Part shown: piece after piece, positions 38,704-48,634 of the stretch | How the letters are laid out: every line of letters starts with the position of its first letter | Numbering within the stretch: the first letter of the stretch is position 1 | NCBI GenBank assembly: GCA_041393535.1 | Contig: JAWKJY010000003.1 | Coordinates: forward strand, 558,001-622,000 | Direction: 5' to 3' | Source of the DNA: JAWKJY01 sp041393535 | GTDB taxonomy: Bacteria; Actinomycetota; Thermoleophilia; Gaiellales; Gaiellaceae | DNA: 64,000 nucleotides | Translations under genes and position numbers: made by a program | Notes under the pieces: generated by a model | Told to the model about the DNA's origin: nothing | Seen by the model: only the letters and a program-made list of their open reading frames with translations | Databases searched by the model: none

Positions 38704-40181
38704 ATGGGGCTCGAGGTCGAGCGGGAGCGGTTCGGCGCGGCCGACGCCGCGGCCTTCGCCGCGCGGCTGCGCGAGAGCCTCGACGTGCTCGAGGAGCTGC
38801 TCGCGCGGCCGGGCTTCGGCGCCGGCGAGCCGACGCTCGGCGCCGAGCTCGAGGTCTCGCTCGTCGACCGCTCCGGCCGGCCGCTGCCGCGCAACGCGGA
38901 CGTCCTCGCCGCGAGCGACGACCCCCGGCTGACGCTCGAGGTCGAGCGCTTCAACCTCGAGTGCAACCTGCCGTTCTGGCCGCTCGCCGGGCGGCCGTTC
39001 GCGCGCCTCGAGCGCGAGCTCGCCGACGCGCTCGCCGCCGCGCGGAGGCGGCCGCGGCAGAGGGCGGCCGGGTCGTGCCGATCGGGATCCTGCCGACGCT
39101 CGCCCGGCTCGATCTGGGCGAGGGGTCGCTGACCGACGCCGTCCGCTTCCGCGCCCTGAACGCGGCGCTGCTCGAGCAGGGCGCGGGCGGCTTCCAGCTC
39201 TCGATCCACCGCGAGGACGACCTCGAGCTCGCGACGGCCGACGTCTCGTTCGAGGGCGCGAACACGAGCTTCCAGCTGCACCTGCGCGTCGAGCCGGCGC
39301 GCTTCGCGGCCGTGCACAACGCGGCGCAGCTCGCGACCGCGCCCGTCCTCGCCGTCGCCGGGAACTCGCCCACCTTCCTCGGGCATCGCCTCTGGGAGGA
39401 GACGCGCATCGCCCTGTTCAAGCAGGCGGTCGACCATCGCGACGAGGCAGGGCGCGAGCGGCACGACGACCCGCGCGTCTCGTTCGGCCGCGGGTGGGTG
39501 CGCGAGACGGCGCTCGAGCTGTTCGCCGAGAGCGTCGAGCTGCACGAGCCGCTCCTGCCCGTGCTCGCGGGCGAGGCGCCGCGAGCCGCGCTCGCCGCCG
39601 GCGGGCTGCCCGGGCTCGCCGAGCTGCGCCTGCACCAGGGCACCGTCTGGCGCTGGAACCGCGCGGTCTACGACCCTGCCGGCGGCGGTCACCTGCGCGT
39701 CGAGCTGCGCGCGCTCCCGGCAGGGCCGACCGTCGTCGACATGGCCGCGAACGCCGCGCTCCTCGTCGGGCTGACGCTCGCGCTCGCCCGCGACGCGGCC
39801 TGGGCCGACGAGCACGCCTTCGAGGACGCGCACGCCGCGTTCTACGCCGCCGCGCGCGAGGGGCTCGACGCCGTGCTGCCCTGGCCCGGCCTGGACGACC
39901 CGCTGCCGGCGGGCGAGCTCGTGCCGCTGCTCCTCCCGCTCGCCCGGGCCGGCCTCATCGAGGGCGCCGGGGTGGCCGCGGACGAGGCCGACCGGCTGCT
40001 CGGCATCGTCGAGGAGCGCGTGCGCGCGCGCCAGACCGGCGCGCGCTGGCAGCGCCGCGCCCTCGCCGCGCTCGAGGGCCGGCACGGGCGCGAGCGGGCG
40101 CTCACGGCGATGCTCGAGGCCTACCTCGCGCACTCCGAGGCGGGCGAGCCGGTCCACCGGTGGCCCCTCCCGTCGGCATGA
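38704..40181 (+). CDS. GCS2-family carboxylate-amine ligase (glutamate-cysteine ligase-like), frameshifted
   Basis: About 492 codons. ATP-grasp-like GCS2 fold: TLGAELEVSLVD (Glu for metal), VERFNLECNLPFWPLAG, PIGILPTLARLD, GANTSFQLHLRVEP, and NSPTFLGHRLWEETRIALF. Members ligate Glu with Cys or other amines; substrate uncertain. One base is missing near 39047, where the frame passes from LADALAAA to AEAAAAEGGRVVPIG. TACGAT (38692-38697) is 6 nt before the ATG, so the gene is probably leaderless. ATG of the next gene overlaps the stop. Confidence 0.8.
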
Positions 40182-41205
40182 GCCCGGGCCCGCTCCGCCT
40201 GCTCGACGCGCCAGACCCGGGGAGCGTGCCCGCGGACGAGGCCGGGCTCCTGCGCCTGCTCGGCGGGCCGGCCGCGCTCCGCCTGCCCGGCGTCGACCGC
40301 GCCCGCTGCCGCGTGCTCGTCACGCTCCTGCACGGGAACGAGCCGTCCGGCCTGCGTGCCGTCCACGCGTGGCTGCGAGAGGGGCGGACGCCCGCGACGG
40401 ACGTCCTCGTCGTCCTCGGCGGCGTCGACGCGGCGCTCGCCCCGCCCTGCCTGACGCGCCGCGAGCTGCCCGGCGGCGTCGACCTGAACCGCTGCTTCGG
40501 CGACGCGCCCGCGCCCGGGCCGGCCGGCGAGCTGGCGCACGCGATCCTCGGGCTCGTGCGCGACGCGCGGCCGGAGGCGCTCGTCGACGTCCACAACAAC
40601 ACGGGGCACAACCCGCCTACGGGGTCGCCGCGTCGCTCGGCCCGGCCGAGCGCCAGCTCGTCGGGCTCTTCGCCGACCGCGTGGTCGACTACGACCTGCG
40701 GCTCGGCGCGCTCTGCGAGGCGACCCCGGCGCTCTGCCCGACCGTGGTCGTCGAGGTCGGCCGGGTGGGCGATCCCGCCGCCGACGAGGTAGCGCGGCGC
40801 GGGGTGGAGCGGCTGCTCTCGGAGGAGCGGGTGGTCGGTGGCGCCGTGCCGGTGCCGCGGCTCGCCGTGCTCGGCGCGCCGGTCCGCGTCGAGGCGGCGC
40901 CCGGCGCGACCATCGCCGTCGGCGACGTCCCGGTCGCGGGCGTCGACCTCACCGTGGCCGAGGACGTCGACCGGCACAACTTCGAGCAGCTACCGGCGGG
41001 GACGCCGATCGGCTGGGCGCGGGCGGGCGCCGGGCTGCCGCTGCGGGCCCGCGGGTCGGACGGCGTCGACCGCTCCCACGAGCTGTTCGCCTCGATCGAC
41101 GGCCGGCTCGTCACGCGCGCGCCGCTCGTCCCGATCATGATCACGACGGACCCGGCGATCGCCGCGAGCGACTGCCTGTTCTACGCGGTCGAGCCGCGCG
41201 AGTGA
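40178..41205 (+). CDS. Succinylglutamate desuccinylase/aspartoacylase-family protein, frameshifted
   Basis: About 342 codons, M14-like zinc amidohydrolase. Zn motif LLHGNEPSG (His, Glu), PGGVDLNRCFGD, and VDVHNNTGHNP (third ligand His); Glu in VVVEVGRVGD region. One base is missing near 40617, between GHNPP and YGVAASLGPAERQL. Coupled by a 4-nt overlap to the GCS2-type ligase: a ligase making an amide and a hydrolase splitting N-acyl amino acids side by side, perhaps acting on related metabolites (inference). Confidence 0.82.
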
Positions 41206-41206
41206 G

Positions 41207-41239
41207 CGCGGGGGCGAGGCCCGCGGCCCCGCCCCCGCG
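41207..41239. terminator. Bidirectional terminator between convergent genes
   Basis: CGCGGGGGCG (41207-41216) and CGCCCCCGCG (41230-41239) form a perfect 10-bp stem between the aspartoacylase-like and protease genes. Confidence 0.6.
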
Positions 41240-41248
41240 ACGTCGCCG

Positions 41249-41977
41249 CTAGGTGCCGAGGAAGCCCTGGACGAAGCCGAGCGCCGACGGCGTGTCGAGG
41301 CGCGCGGAGAAGCCGGGGCCCTTGCACTTCTTGCTCGAGAGCGCCGAGTTGACGCCGAGGGCGACGTCTCCCTGCAGGTCGGGGCCGCCCGAGTCGCCGA
41401 AGCAGAAGCCGGTCTTGCCGTCGTGCAGCTTCAGCGTTCCCGCCTTCTTCGGCCCGTCGGGCGTGCTGACGCGCACGGTCGTCGTCTCGCGCGTGTACGC
41501 GCTCCCGTCGTCCTGGAGGCCGTAGCCCACGAGCGTCAGCATCGCCTTCCTCGGCAGGGCGTCGGCCGCGCCCTCCTCGGGCAGCTGCGCGAGCCGCGGC
41601 AGGGAGACCGGCTCGTCGAGGACGACGACGGCGAGGTCGTCGGCGCCGAGGCCGTCGTAGGCGGGGCTGACCGTCCAGCTGCCCGGGTGCTCGACGATCA
41701 CGTCCGGGTCGGAGGCGTCCTCGGCGAACGTGACGGTCGCGCGGGTGTCGTCGTCCTCGTCGAAGCAGTGGGCCGCCGTGACGACGACGGTCGGCGAGAC
41801 CGCGAAGCCGGTGCAGATCGTGTCCCCGACGTCGACGAGGCCGACGTAGGGATGGGCCTCGCCGTCGGGGACGCCGCCGAGGATGGCCTGCGCGGCGCCG
41901 GTGAGCGCCAGGGCGGCCGCGCCGGCGGCGGCGGCGACGACGGCGAGCTTTCGACGAGGGTGGGGGCGTGGGGACAT
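41249..41977 (-). CDS. Secreted trypsin-like serine protease (S1)
   Basis: 242 aa. Arg-rich signal peptide MSPRPHPRRK followed by a hydrophobic core, cleavage near AAQA-ILGG; the ILGG mature end is trypsin-like. Catalytic triad: His 70 (VVTAAHC), Asp 113 or 114 (GADDLAVVVLD) and Ser 196 (CFGDSGGP). Exported enzyme; cleavage specificity not predictable. GGAGGAAG ribosome site before the ATG. It lies 13 nt downstream of the secreted HExxH/VWD gene, suggesting joint expression of two secreted proteases. Confidence 0.9.
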   Translation of the reverse strand: MSPRPHPRRKLAVVAAAAGAAALALTGAAQAILGGVPDGEAHPYVGLVDVGDTICTGFAVSPTVVVTAAHCFDEDDDTRATVTFAEDASDPDVIVEHPGSWTVSPAYDGLGADDLAVVVLDEPVSLPRLAQLPEEGAADALPRKAMLTLVGYGLQDDGSAYTRETTTVRVSTPDGPKKAGTLKLHDGKTGFCFGDSGGPDLQGDVALGVNSALSSKKCKGPGFSARLDTPSALGFVQGFLGT

Positions 41978-41990
41978 GCGCTTCCTCCGG

Positions 41991-44900
41991 TCAGTCGATC
42001 GTGGACAGCCAGACGGCGCCCGGGCGCTCGGTCGTGCCGGGGCGCGCGTAGACGACGCGCACGCCGCCCGGCGCGCCGGCGATCGTCCAGGCGCCCCGCT
42101 CGGCGCCGAGCGGCGGGTCGACGATGCGGAGCGGGCCCTCGGGCCCGCTCCCGTCAGGCGCGAGTCGGCGCAGGCGCAGCTGGTCGCTTGGCCGGATCGC
42201 GCCAGCCAACCCAGAGCCGGCCGGTCGCCGGCTCGGTCGCGAGCAGCACCAGCGGGGCCTGCGCGCCGGGCGTCGCCGCCACCTCGACGGGGGCGGGCGC
42301 GCCGACGCGCCACGCGAGCACGCGGCCCTCGGCCGGGTAGGCGAGCCAGGCGCCCGCCGCGTCGGCGGCGACGGGGGTCGGGACGGCGGCGTTCGCCGGG
42401 AGCAGGACGGTCGCGACCGAGCCGGGCGCTCGGCCGGCCGCGGCGAGGGCGTGTCCCGTCCCGGCGACGTGGATCGCCCAGACGCCCGCGCCGGCGCAGG
42501 TGCCGACCCGCGACCACGCGAGCCAGGCGCCTCCCGCCGCGTCGGGCGCGAGGCCGGGCGCGAGCGCGGCGCAGCCGTCGGGCTCGGGTTCGGGGACGCC
42601 GCCGGCGCCGCCGGCGAGCAGCTCGAGCGAGGGGAGCGCGACGGTCGTGGCGGCGAGCGACGCGCCGCCGACGAGGGCCGCGACGGCGGGCAGCGCCGAC
42701 AGCGCCCCGGGGGTCGTCAGCAGCCACGTCGGGCCGGTCCACGGCGTGCCCGCGAGCGGCGCGCGCCAGGACGCGAGGCCGAAGATCCCGGCGGACAGGT
42801 CGAGCAGTGGCGTCGCGGCGACGAACCCGTCGCCGCCCGCGCCGAGGGCGACCTCGCCGGCGACGCCGTGCGCGACGACCTCGGCGGGGTCGACCGAGCC
42901 GTCCGGCGAGACCGCGGTGGCGAGCAGGCTGGTCGACGCGCCGAGGACGGCGCCGCGGGCCGCGAGGACGGTCGTCCCGCCCGGCGCGGTCGCGGCGGCG
43001 ACCATGCCGTTCAGGAGCTCGAACCCGTCGAGCAGCAGCCACTCGCCGGCGCGCGCAGCCCGCCGCACCTGGGCGGCGAGGCCGGTGCGGCCGGTCGAGG
43101 CGACGTCGAGCAGGCAGGCCTGGCGGTACCAGCCGGCGAGCCCGGCCGCGTCGCACGCGCGTCGGGCACGGGCCCGCGTCGCGGCGGCGAAGTCGGCGAG
43201 CGTGACCCGGCGGCGGGGAATGCTCCGGTCGACGAACGTCCGCGTGGACTGGCCCGGCGCGTAGTCGAAGAGGGAGTCGGCCCCGCGGACGCGCCAGGCG
43301 TCGGCGAACGGCCCGTGGACGAAGTCGAAGGCGGCGTCCGGGTCGCGGAAGCGCGGCCAGACGACCGAGCGATCCCCGGTCGCGCGCGGGTCGACCGTGC
43401 GCCCTTCCGGCGTCGTCAGGTCGTTCTGGGGATCCCCGTCGGCATCGCCGAGGAAGCCGGAGAGCGTGCCACGCCGCGCCGGACCGGGGTCGACGTCGAT
43501 GCGGAGCGCACGCGAGTCGGTCGTGTCGACGACGACCTGCGAGCCGTCGGGCCAGCTGACCGTCAGCAGCCGCAGCTCGCGGCGCAGGACGGCGCCGTCC
43601 AGCTCGAGCCGGTCGATCTCGTCGAGCGAGACGGCCCGGCCGTCGACCCGCACCTGGAAGCGCCGGCCGGGCAGGCCGTACACGCCGACGCGGGAGCCGC
43701 CGGCGAGGATCGCGACCGCCGTGTTCGACGTCGCGAGCCCGAGGTCGTCCGACGCCTCCTGGCGCACCTGCACCTCGAACCCGCCCGCGGACGAGCGCGT
43801 CGCGACGAGCTCGCCGGCGGCGAGCAGGTCGTACGCGAGGTGGTCGAAGGTGACGACGTGCGGGTCGGTGAACGTCCGGCCGCCACCCGGGTCGGTCGGC
43901 GCGTCGTCGCGCTCGCAGAACTCCCGCGTCGCGTGCATCCGGAACGAGCCGGTCGTCCCGGCGCGACCCCCGGCGACGGCCAGTACGACCCGCCCCTGCA
44001 CGGGGCTCGGCGCTGTGGGGAAGCGGCTGGTGGCATGCGTGCCGGGCGGGCACTCGCAGCGGCCGCCGAGGCAGAACCAGGCGTCCTCGAGCGCCGGCGT
44101 GTCGATCCGCCCGTCGCCGAGCAGGGCGTCCTTCGGGATCTGGACGTGCAGCAGGTCGTCCGAGCCGGCGAGCGAGAAGATCCGTGTCGTCAGGCGCGGG
44201 ACGGTGAACGCCCGGCTGGTCGCCGCCTCGGTCACGGGCGCCGACTGCGCGGCATCGACGTCGGTCGGGTCGAGCTGCTGCCAGGCCGGGCCGAAGCGCG
44301 GCACGCGGAGCTGGTACGAGGCCCAGAAGCGCGGGAACGCCTCCTCGATCCCGCCGAGCGCGGTTCCATAGGCGCGGAGGTCGCCGCGCTGGGCGAGGAT
44401 CGCGGGCAGGCGCGTCCAGAGGCCCCCCGCGAGGAACTGGTCGAGCGCGCCCCAGAAGCCGACCGCGTCGTACTCGCGCCCGAACAGGCCGAGCTCGGGC
44501 GTGCGCAGGTAGTTCACGTACTCGTCGCTCCGGCGGCCCGTGACGAGGCTGCCGGCCCACTCGGCGGTGCCCTCGCGCACCCAGCCCCGCGGCAGGGCGT
44601 CCATGCCGTCGGCGAGCTGGAACTGGAAGCAGTGGAAGACCTCGTGGGCGAGCGTGAGCCGCTGCTCGGGCGCCGGGTCGGGGTTGCTCGCGGGCAGCAT
44701 CGCGACCCGGCACACCGGCGCGCCCGGCCCGCCGACGCGCGTCCCGCTCGTGTCGACGGCGGCCGTCGCCGCGAGGTCGCCCGAGGTGTCGGCCGGGTCG
44801 CGGCCGGCGACGATCCGCGCCGTGAGCGCGACGCCGAGCCGCCCCTCGTAGATGCGCGCGAGCGCCTGCGCCTCTCGGGTCAGCGCCGGGTCGGCGCGGA

Positions 44901-44991
44901 AGGCGGCCGCCGCGGGCCCGGCGAGGGCGAGCGCGGTCGCCGCGAGGGCGAGCGCGCGGACGAGGAGGGCCTGGGGACGCCGGCCGGCCAC
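41991..44991 (-). CDS. Large secreted protein with HExxH protease-like motif and VWD-type domain, frameshifted
   Basis: About 999 aa, signal peptide (LALAATALALAGPAAAA, residues about 14-30). Gluzincin-like motif LAHEVFHCFQ (HEVFH 116-120) and a possible third ligand in VREGTAEW (Glu 144). A von Willebrand D-type region runs from about 373 to 530: TFTDPHVVTFDHLAYDL then LSGFLGDADGDPQNDL. The C-terminal half is a repetitive Ala-rich beta-type region. One extra base near 42189 shifts the last 65 codons; the second frame ends VYARPGTTERPGAVWLSTID. GTG start. VWD domains are rare in bacteria; function unknown, possibly adhesion plus proteolysis outside the cell. Confidence 0.68.
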
Positions 44992-45033
44992 GCCGAGTGG
45001 ATCGGCCGGCCGACGCCCGGCTTGACCCCGGGG

Positions 45034-45477
45034 CTACCCCTCGAGCTTGGCCTTCAGCGCCGCGAGCCCGGCGCCGAAGACCTCGTTGCCGATGAACTCG
45101 GCCCGCTCGGCGCCGTCCTGGCCGGCGGCCGGGTCGAAGTGCGCCGTCCACGAGACGAACGACGCGTCCGACGCCGTCACGGGGGCAACGGTCAACGTCG
45201 CGACGTAGTTCTCGACGCCGAGCGGCGACTCGACGATGTCGTAGGTGACGGAGCGGTTCGCGTCCGAGAGCTCGAGGAGCGTCTCGACGACCGGCGGGAC
45301 GTCCGGCCCGAGCGTCAGGCTGCGGATCGCGCCGACCTGGTCCGAGCCCTTCCCGTTCGTGATCTCGCTCGCCTGGATCGCCGGGATCCACGCGGGCAGC
45401 CCGTTGAAGTCGCGCGCGACCGCCCAGACGGCGTCCGCCGGGGCGTTCACGACGATCGAGCGGTAGATCTTCGGCAT
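45034..45477 (-). CDS. SRPBCC (START-like/polyketide-cyclase fold) protein
   Basis: 147 aa. Typical start IYRSIVVNAPADAVWAVARDFNGLPAW and C-terminal GNEVFGAGLAALKAKLEG; binds small hydrophobic ligands or acts as stress-type protein (family knowledge). ATG preceded by AAGGAG; a TAGACT -10 box lies about 35 nt upstream on the minus strand. No specific partner evident. Confidence 0.82.
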   Translation of the reverse strand: MPKIYRSIVVNAPADAVWAVARDFNGLPAWIPAIQASEITNGKGSDQVGAIRSLTLGPDVPPVVETLLELSDANRSVTYDIVESPLGVENYVATLTVAPVTASDASFVSWTAHFDPAAGQDGAERAEFIGNEVFGAGLAALKAKLEG

Positions 45478-45609
45478 CGGTGCTCCTTGGCGTGGTGACG
45501 TCGGGCCGCGAGTCTAGTCGCTGTCGGGCGGTGCGCCCGGTGGAGGCGGCCGGCCACGGCCGAGCGCCGGGCGACCGTGCGCGGAGCCCGCTGCGCGCCT
45601 GGCGCAGGC

Positions 45610-46038
45610 CTAGCGTGCCGCGGGCGGCGCCGCGAGGCGCACGCGCGCGCCGTCCAGGTCGAGCACGGTCTTCGAGTACGTCAGCTTCTCGACGATCAGG
45701 CCGTCGCGGAAGGCGATCACGTCCACGCCCCGGCGCCGCTCGCGCTCGCCCTCGCGGCCGCGCTCGACGGAGGGCCAGTCGAGCGTCCAGCGGTACAGCG
45801 CCTTCTGCGTGGCCTCGTCGACGAACAGGTCCTCGGTCTCGAAGCGGAAGCCCCCGTGCTCGGCGAACCAGCCGGCCCAGGCCTCTCGCAGCGGCCCGGC
45901 GCCGACGACGCGCGCGCCGTGCCAGTGCTCGAAGACGACGTCGTCGGCGAACAGCGCCATGACCTGCTCGAGGTCGTGGGCGTTCCACGCGTCCTCCCAG
46001 CGGGAGAGGGTCTCGATCAGCTCCGCGCGCGTGAGCAC
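45610..46038 (-). CDS. SnoaL-like/NTF2-fold nuclear-transport-factor-2 family protein
   Basis: 142 aa, cone-shaped NTF2 fold. Motifs LSRWEDAWNAHDLEQVMALFADDVVFEHW and VDVIAFRDGLIVEKLTYSKTVLDL (quoted as regions) are typical of SnoaL-like isomerases, hydrolases and steroid-isomerase relatives. GTG start at 46036-46038 with GGAGAG about 10 nt upstream. The start lies inside the end of a short upstream leader ORF (46017-46187), so translation may be linked. Substrate unknown. Confidence 0.75.
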   Translation of the reverse strand: MLTRAELIETLSRWEDAWNAHDLEQVMALFADDVVFEHWHGARVVGAGPLREAWAGWFAEHGGFRFETEDLFVDEATQKALYRWTLDWPSVERGREGERERRRGVDVIAFRDGLIVEKLTYSKTVLDLDGARVRLAAPPAAR

Positions 46039-46187
46039 GGGAGGATTCTCTCCGATCCGCGCCCGGCGCGGGGCCCGGTCCGTCCGGGGCACGAGCACGG
46101 CCCGCGCCGGGCGGCCCCGGGGACGGGGCGTCGGCCGGAACGGCCATGTCCTTTTCGGCCGCCCGAGGGGCCACCCCGCGCCTCCAC
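46017..46187 (-). CDS. Putative leaderless leader mini-ORF A (56 aa)
   Basis: GTG at 46185-46187, nine nt after a TACGCT -10-like box (46197-46202). The peptide begins VEARGGPSGGRKGHGRSG and ends inside the SnoaL gene, overlapping its start by 22 nt. The first 22 codons match mini-ORF B at 50163 with most differences at third codon positions (for example GGA/GGG, TCC/TCG, CCC/CCG, GTC/GTG), a sign of coding. The later part is Arg/Pro-rich with three Cys. Too short for standard gene callers. It may be a regulatory leader peptide; the alternative is a conserved RNA or DNA element that happens to be open. Confidence 0.4.
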   Translation of the reverse strand: MEARGGPSGGRKGHGRSGRRPVPGAARRGPCSCPGRTGPRAGRGSERILPCSRARS

Positions 46188-46259
46188 CCGCTATCGAGCG
46201 TAGCGGTGGAACCGTCACGAATGGGACGCGGGAGCGTGCCGGCTTCGTGCCGATCCCTC
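46156..46259 (-). promoter_or_regulatory. Conserved promoter/leader repeat, copy A
   Basis: Shares with copy B (50132-50244) a 37-bp identical core (46156-46192), the flanking motif AACCGTCACG (46210-46219) and a distal GTGCCGATCCCTC block. On the minus strand the order is GATCGGCAC block, CGTGACGGTT, TACGCT, GTG of the mini-ORF. The rest of the 333-bp gap 46039-46371 holds only the terminator of the cyclase gene. Confidence 0.6.
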
Positions 46260-46329
46260 GACCCCGGCCGCGTCGGACGGCGGTTCGGGAGGGCGCGGGG
46301 AGGTCGGCTCGTGGCGGCCGTGCGGGAGG

Positions 46330-46360
46330 GCGTCCCGGGGACCGCGCGGGCCCGGGACGC
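46330..46360 (-). terminator. Terminator hairpin after the cyclase gene
   Basis: GCGTCCCGGG (46330-46339) and CCCGGGACGC (46351-46360), perfect 10-bp stem, 12 nt downstream of the cyclase stop. No T-run. Confidence 0.55.
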
Positions 46361-46371
46361 GTTGCTCCGCA

Positions 46372-47061
46372 TCAGTCCTCGACGATCCCGACGGCGCGGA
46401 TCGGCGAGCCGCCCGCGGGGACGAGCTTGAGCGGGAAGCCGTAGAAGTCGAAGCGCCGGTTCACGACCTCGCGCAGGTCGTTCAGGTTCTCGAAGTGCGT
46501 GATGCCCGTCTCGGCGCAGGCGCGGTGCGTCGGGTAGTCGTCGGTCAGGTAGACGAGATCCGGGCTGATCGTCTCGACGCCGAAGATCTTGACGCCCTTC
46601 TCCTTCATCCAGTGCACGGTCTCGGGCGCCACACCGGAGAAGCCGTCGAGGAACGCGGGCGTGCCCGCCGTGCGGTTGTAGTGGTCGGTGCAGAACAGGA
46701 GGATGTCGCCCGGGCGGACGTCGAGCCCGGCGGCCGCGAGCGCGCGCTCCGTCTCGGCCGGCGTCACCCAGTGCCCCTTCGGGTACTCGCGCACGTCGAT
46801 CGCGATCGCGGTGCCGCAGAACGTGTCGAGCGGCATCTCGGCGATGTCGGGCGCGCCGGGGCGCGGGTCGTAGTGCGACAGCGCGTCGACGTGCGTCGCG
46901 GCGTGGTTCGTCGTGATGATCATCTCGGCCTTGAACGACGGGCGGCCGGGCGGCGCGTCGCCGTGGATGATGTGCCGCTGGATCTGGACGGTCGGGAAGA
47001 AGGGGTGGAGCTGGCTCGTGTTCCCGAGCGGCTGGCTCAGGTCGATGACGCGACGGCCCAT
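46372..47061 (-). CDS. Cyclase-family protein (kynurenine-formamidase-like), copy 1
   Basis: 229 aa, metal-dependent hydrolase of the cyclase/KynB family that opens formamides or lactone-like amides. Metal motif NHAATHVDALSHYDP (HxxTHxDxxxH), start VIDLSQPLGNTSQLHPFFP, C-terminal FYGFPLKLVPAGGSPIRAVGIV. ATG at 47059-47061, preceded by GGAGGCG. Separate from the dioxygenase gene by a strong terminator, so it has its own promoter. One of three paralogues in the window. Confidence 0.87.
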   Translation of the reverse strand: MGRRVIDLSQPLGNTSQLHPFFPTVQIQRHIIHGDAPPGRPSFKAEMIITTNHAATHVDALSHYDPRPGAPDIAEMPLDTFCGTAIAIDVREYPKGHWVTPAETERALAAAGLDVRPGDILLFCTDHYNRTAGTPAFLDGFSGVAPETVHWMKEKGVKIFGVETISPDLVYLTDDYPTHRACAETGITHFENLNDLREVVNRRFDFYGFPLKLVPAGGSPIRAVGIVED

Positions 47062-47146
47062 CTGTTCGCCTCCGGCTTGGTGGGTGTTGGAGGGTTGTAC
47101 CGCCTCCCGCCGCGCTCCGTCGGGCCCGGACGGGGCGCGCGCCGTT

Positions 47147-47179
47147 GCGGGAGGGCACGGTCTGGCCGTGCCCTCCCGC
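47147..47179 (-). terminator. Terminator hairpin after the thiol dioxygenase
   Basis: Perfect 14-bp stem GCGGGAGGGCACGG (47147-47160) / CCGTGCCCTCCCGC (47166-47179), 5-nt loop, 10 nt past the dioxygenase stop. Confidence 0.7.
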
Positions 47180-47189
47180 GATCCGGTCG

Positions 47190-47855
47190 CTAGGAGCAGG
47201 TGGCGCCGGCGGGCGCCCCGGCCTCGTCGTCCGCGCACGGCGCATTGACGTAGCCGGAGCGGAACGGGAGCACGAGCCCGGTGTCGAGCTCGAACCGGTG
47301 CCGCCAGGTGCAGCCGGTGTCGTTCGTCAGCAGGTGGATCGACACCGAGGTCGTGGCCGACGTCGTCTTCACCCGGTGGATGTCGCCGTCGGGCGGCAGG
47401 AGCGAGTAGAGGTCGCCCGGCTCGATCGGCTTCGCCTCGACGAGCCGCAGGCCGTCCGGCGTCCTCTCGTAGACCTCGTCGTGCTGCGTGCCGCGGTAGA
47501 GCCCGACGAGGCCCCAGGCGAGGTGGTCGTGGATCGGCGTCTGCGCCTCGGCCGGCACGACGAGCGAGAAGAGGCTCAGCGCGCCGTCGCCCGCGCGGAA
47601 GAGCAGCCACTGGCCGATGCCGCCGCCCATCCCGGACTCCGGGGCATCCGCCTGGTACTCGGCCGGCAGCCAGTGGTCGTCGCCGAGCAGTGCCTCGAAC
47701 GCCGGCGCGATCGCGTCGCAGGCGGCCGCGGGGTCGCCCGGGTGCGCATCGATCGCGTCCCGCACCTCGCCGATGAACGCGCGCATGGCAGGCGTGTCGA
47801 GCACCCACTCGTCGCGCCCGGTCGCGCCGTGCAGCAGGCCGTGCTGGTCGCACAT
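47190..47855 (-). CDS. Cysteine-dioxygenase-type thiol dioxygenase
   Basis: 221 aa, cupin Fe(II) enzyme that oxidises a thiol (cysteine or 3-mercaptopropionate) to a sulfinate. Three-His site: His 109 and His 111 in TPIHDHLAWGLVGLYRG and His 160 in PPDGDIHRV. The N-terminal region is longer than in minimal bacterial CDOs. ATG abuts the cyclase gene upstream (3 nt apart), so they are cotranscribed. The link between a thiol dioxygenase and cyclase/CoA-ligase genes hints at a sulfur-containing substrate (inference). Confidence 0.82.
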   Translation of the reverse strand: MCDQHGLLHGATGRDEWVLDTPAMRAFIGEVRDAIDAHPGDPAAACDAIAPAFEALLGDDHWLPAEYQADAPESGMGGGIGQWLLFRAGDGALSLFSLVVPAEAQTPIHDHLAWGLVGLYRGTQHDEVYERTPDGLRLVEAKPIEPGDLYSLLPPDGDIHRVKTTSATTSVSIHLLTNDTGCTWRHRFELDTGLVLPFRSGYVNAPCADDEAGAPAGATCS

Positions 47856-47858
47856 GGC

Positions 47859-48587
47859 CTACTCCGACAGCTCGGCGACCGCGCGCACCGGCGAGCCCGT
47901 GCCGCCGACCAGCTTGAGCGGGTAGCCCTCGAACCAGAACTCGCCCTTGCCGAGCAGGTAGTCGAGGTGGACGAGCCACTCGTAGTGGATCATCCCGCGG
48001 TCCCGGCAGACACGGTGGTTCGGGAACTCCTTCGTGCCGGCCGTGTCCGTCGACGGGCCCTCGACGCCGTGCACGCGCGAGCCCTTGTCGGCCAGCCACT
48101 CCGAGGCCTTGTAGGTGAGGCCCGGGTTGTGCGTGACGACCTCGCGGTTCGGCCAGTGGCGCGCGTGGACGCCCGTGCACATGAGCACGACGTGGCCGTC
48201 GATCTCGACGCCGCACTGCTCCTCGGCCCGGTTCATGTCGTCGACGTCGATGAAGCCGAGATCGGGGACGTGCCGCAGGTCGAGGCACACGGCCTTGCCG
48301 CAGAACCAGTCGAGCGACAGCTCGTCGACGGCGGGCTTGCCGGCCCCGACGTGGAGCGGCGCGTCGACGTGCGTGCCCACGTGCTCGAGCGTCGCGATGT
48401 AGTTGATCGCGTACGTCATCGGGTCGCCGGGCTCGCCGAGGCCCGCGTCCGTCGTCTGCGAGTGGTCGGCGTAGGGGAGCATGATCGGCGACGGGAAGAA
48501 GGCGTGCGCCGGCATCTGGTTCGTCATCTCGAGCGTCAGGTCGACGAGCGTCGTCCCGCGCTGGGTCTTGACGATCGGTGGCGTCAT
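47859..48587 (-). CDS. Cyclase-family protein (kynurenine-formamidase-like), copy 2
   Basis: 242 aa. Start TLVDLTLEMTNQMPAHAFFPSP, metal motif EHVGTHVDAPLHVGAG (HxGTHxDxPxH, the most canonical of the three), C-terminal FEGYPLKLVGGTGSPVRAVAEL. GAGGAGGG about 6 nt before the ATG is a very strong ribosome site. Lies 47 nt after the PaaK-like ligase gene and 3 nt before the dioxygenase gene: probable operon ligase-cyclase-dioxygenase. Confidence 0.88.
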   Translation of the reverse strand: MTPPIVKTQRGTTLVDLTLEMTNQMPAHAFFPSPIMLPYADHSQTTDAGLGEPGDPMTYAINYIATLEHVGTHVDAPLHVGAGKPAVDELSLDWFCGKAVCLDLRHVPDLGFIDVDDMNRAEEQCGVEIDGHVVLMCTGVHARHWPNREVVTHNPGLTYKASEWLADKGSRVHGVEGPSTDTAGTKEFPNHRVCRDRGMIHYEWLVHLDYLLGKGEFWFEGYPLKLVGGTGSPVRAVAELSE

Positions 48588-48634
48588 CGTGCCCTCCTCG
48601 AGGTCGTGCGGCTGATGCGCGAATTGATGGCAGG

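Noticed and set aside
46039..46371. Known riboswitch in the conserved leader
   Set aside because: No match by eye to cobalamin, SAM, glycine, TPP, fluoride or guanidine motifs; the mini-ORF explains the conservation better.
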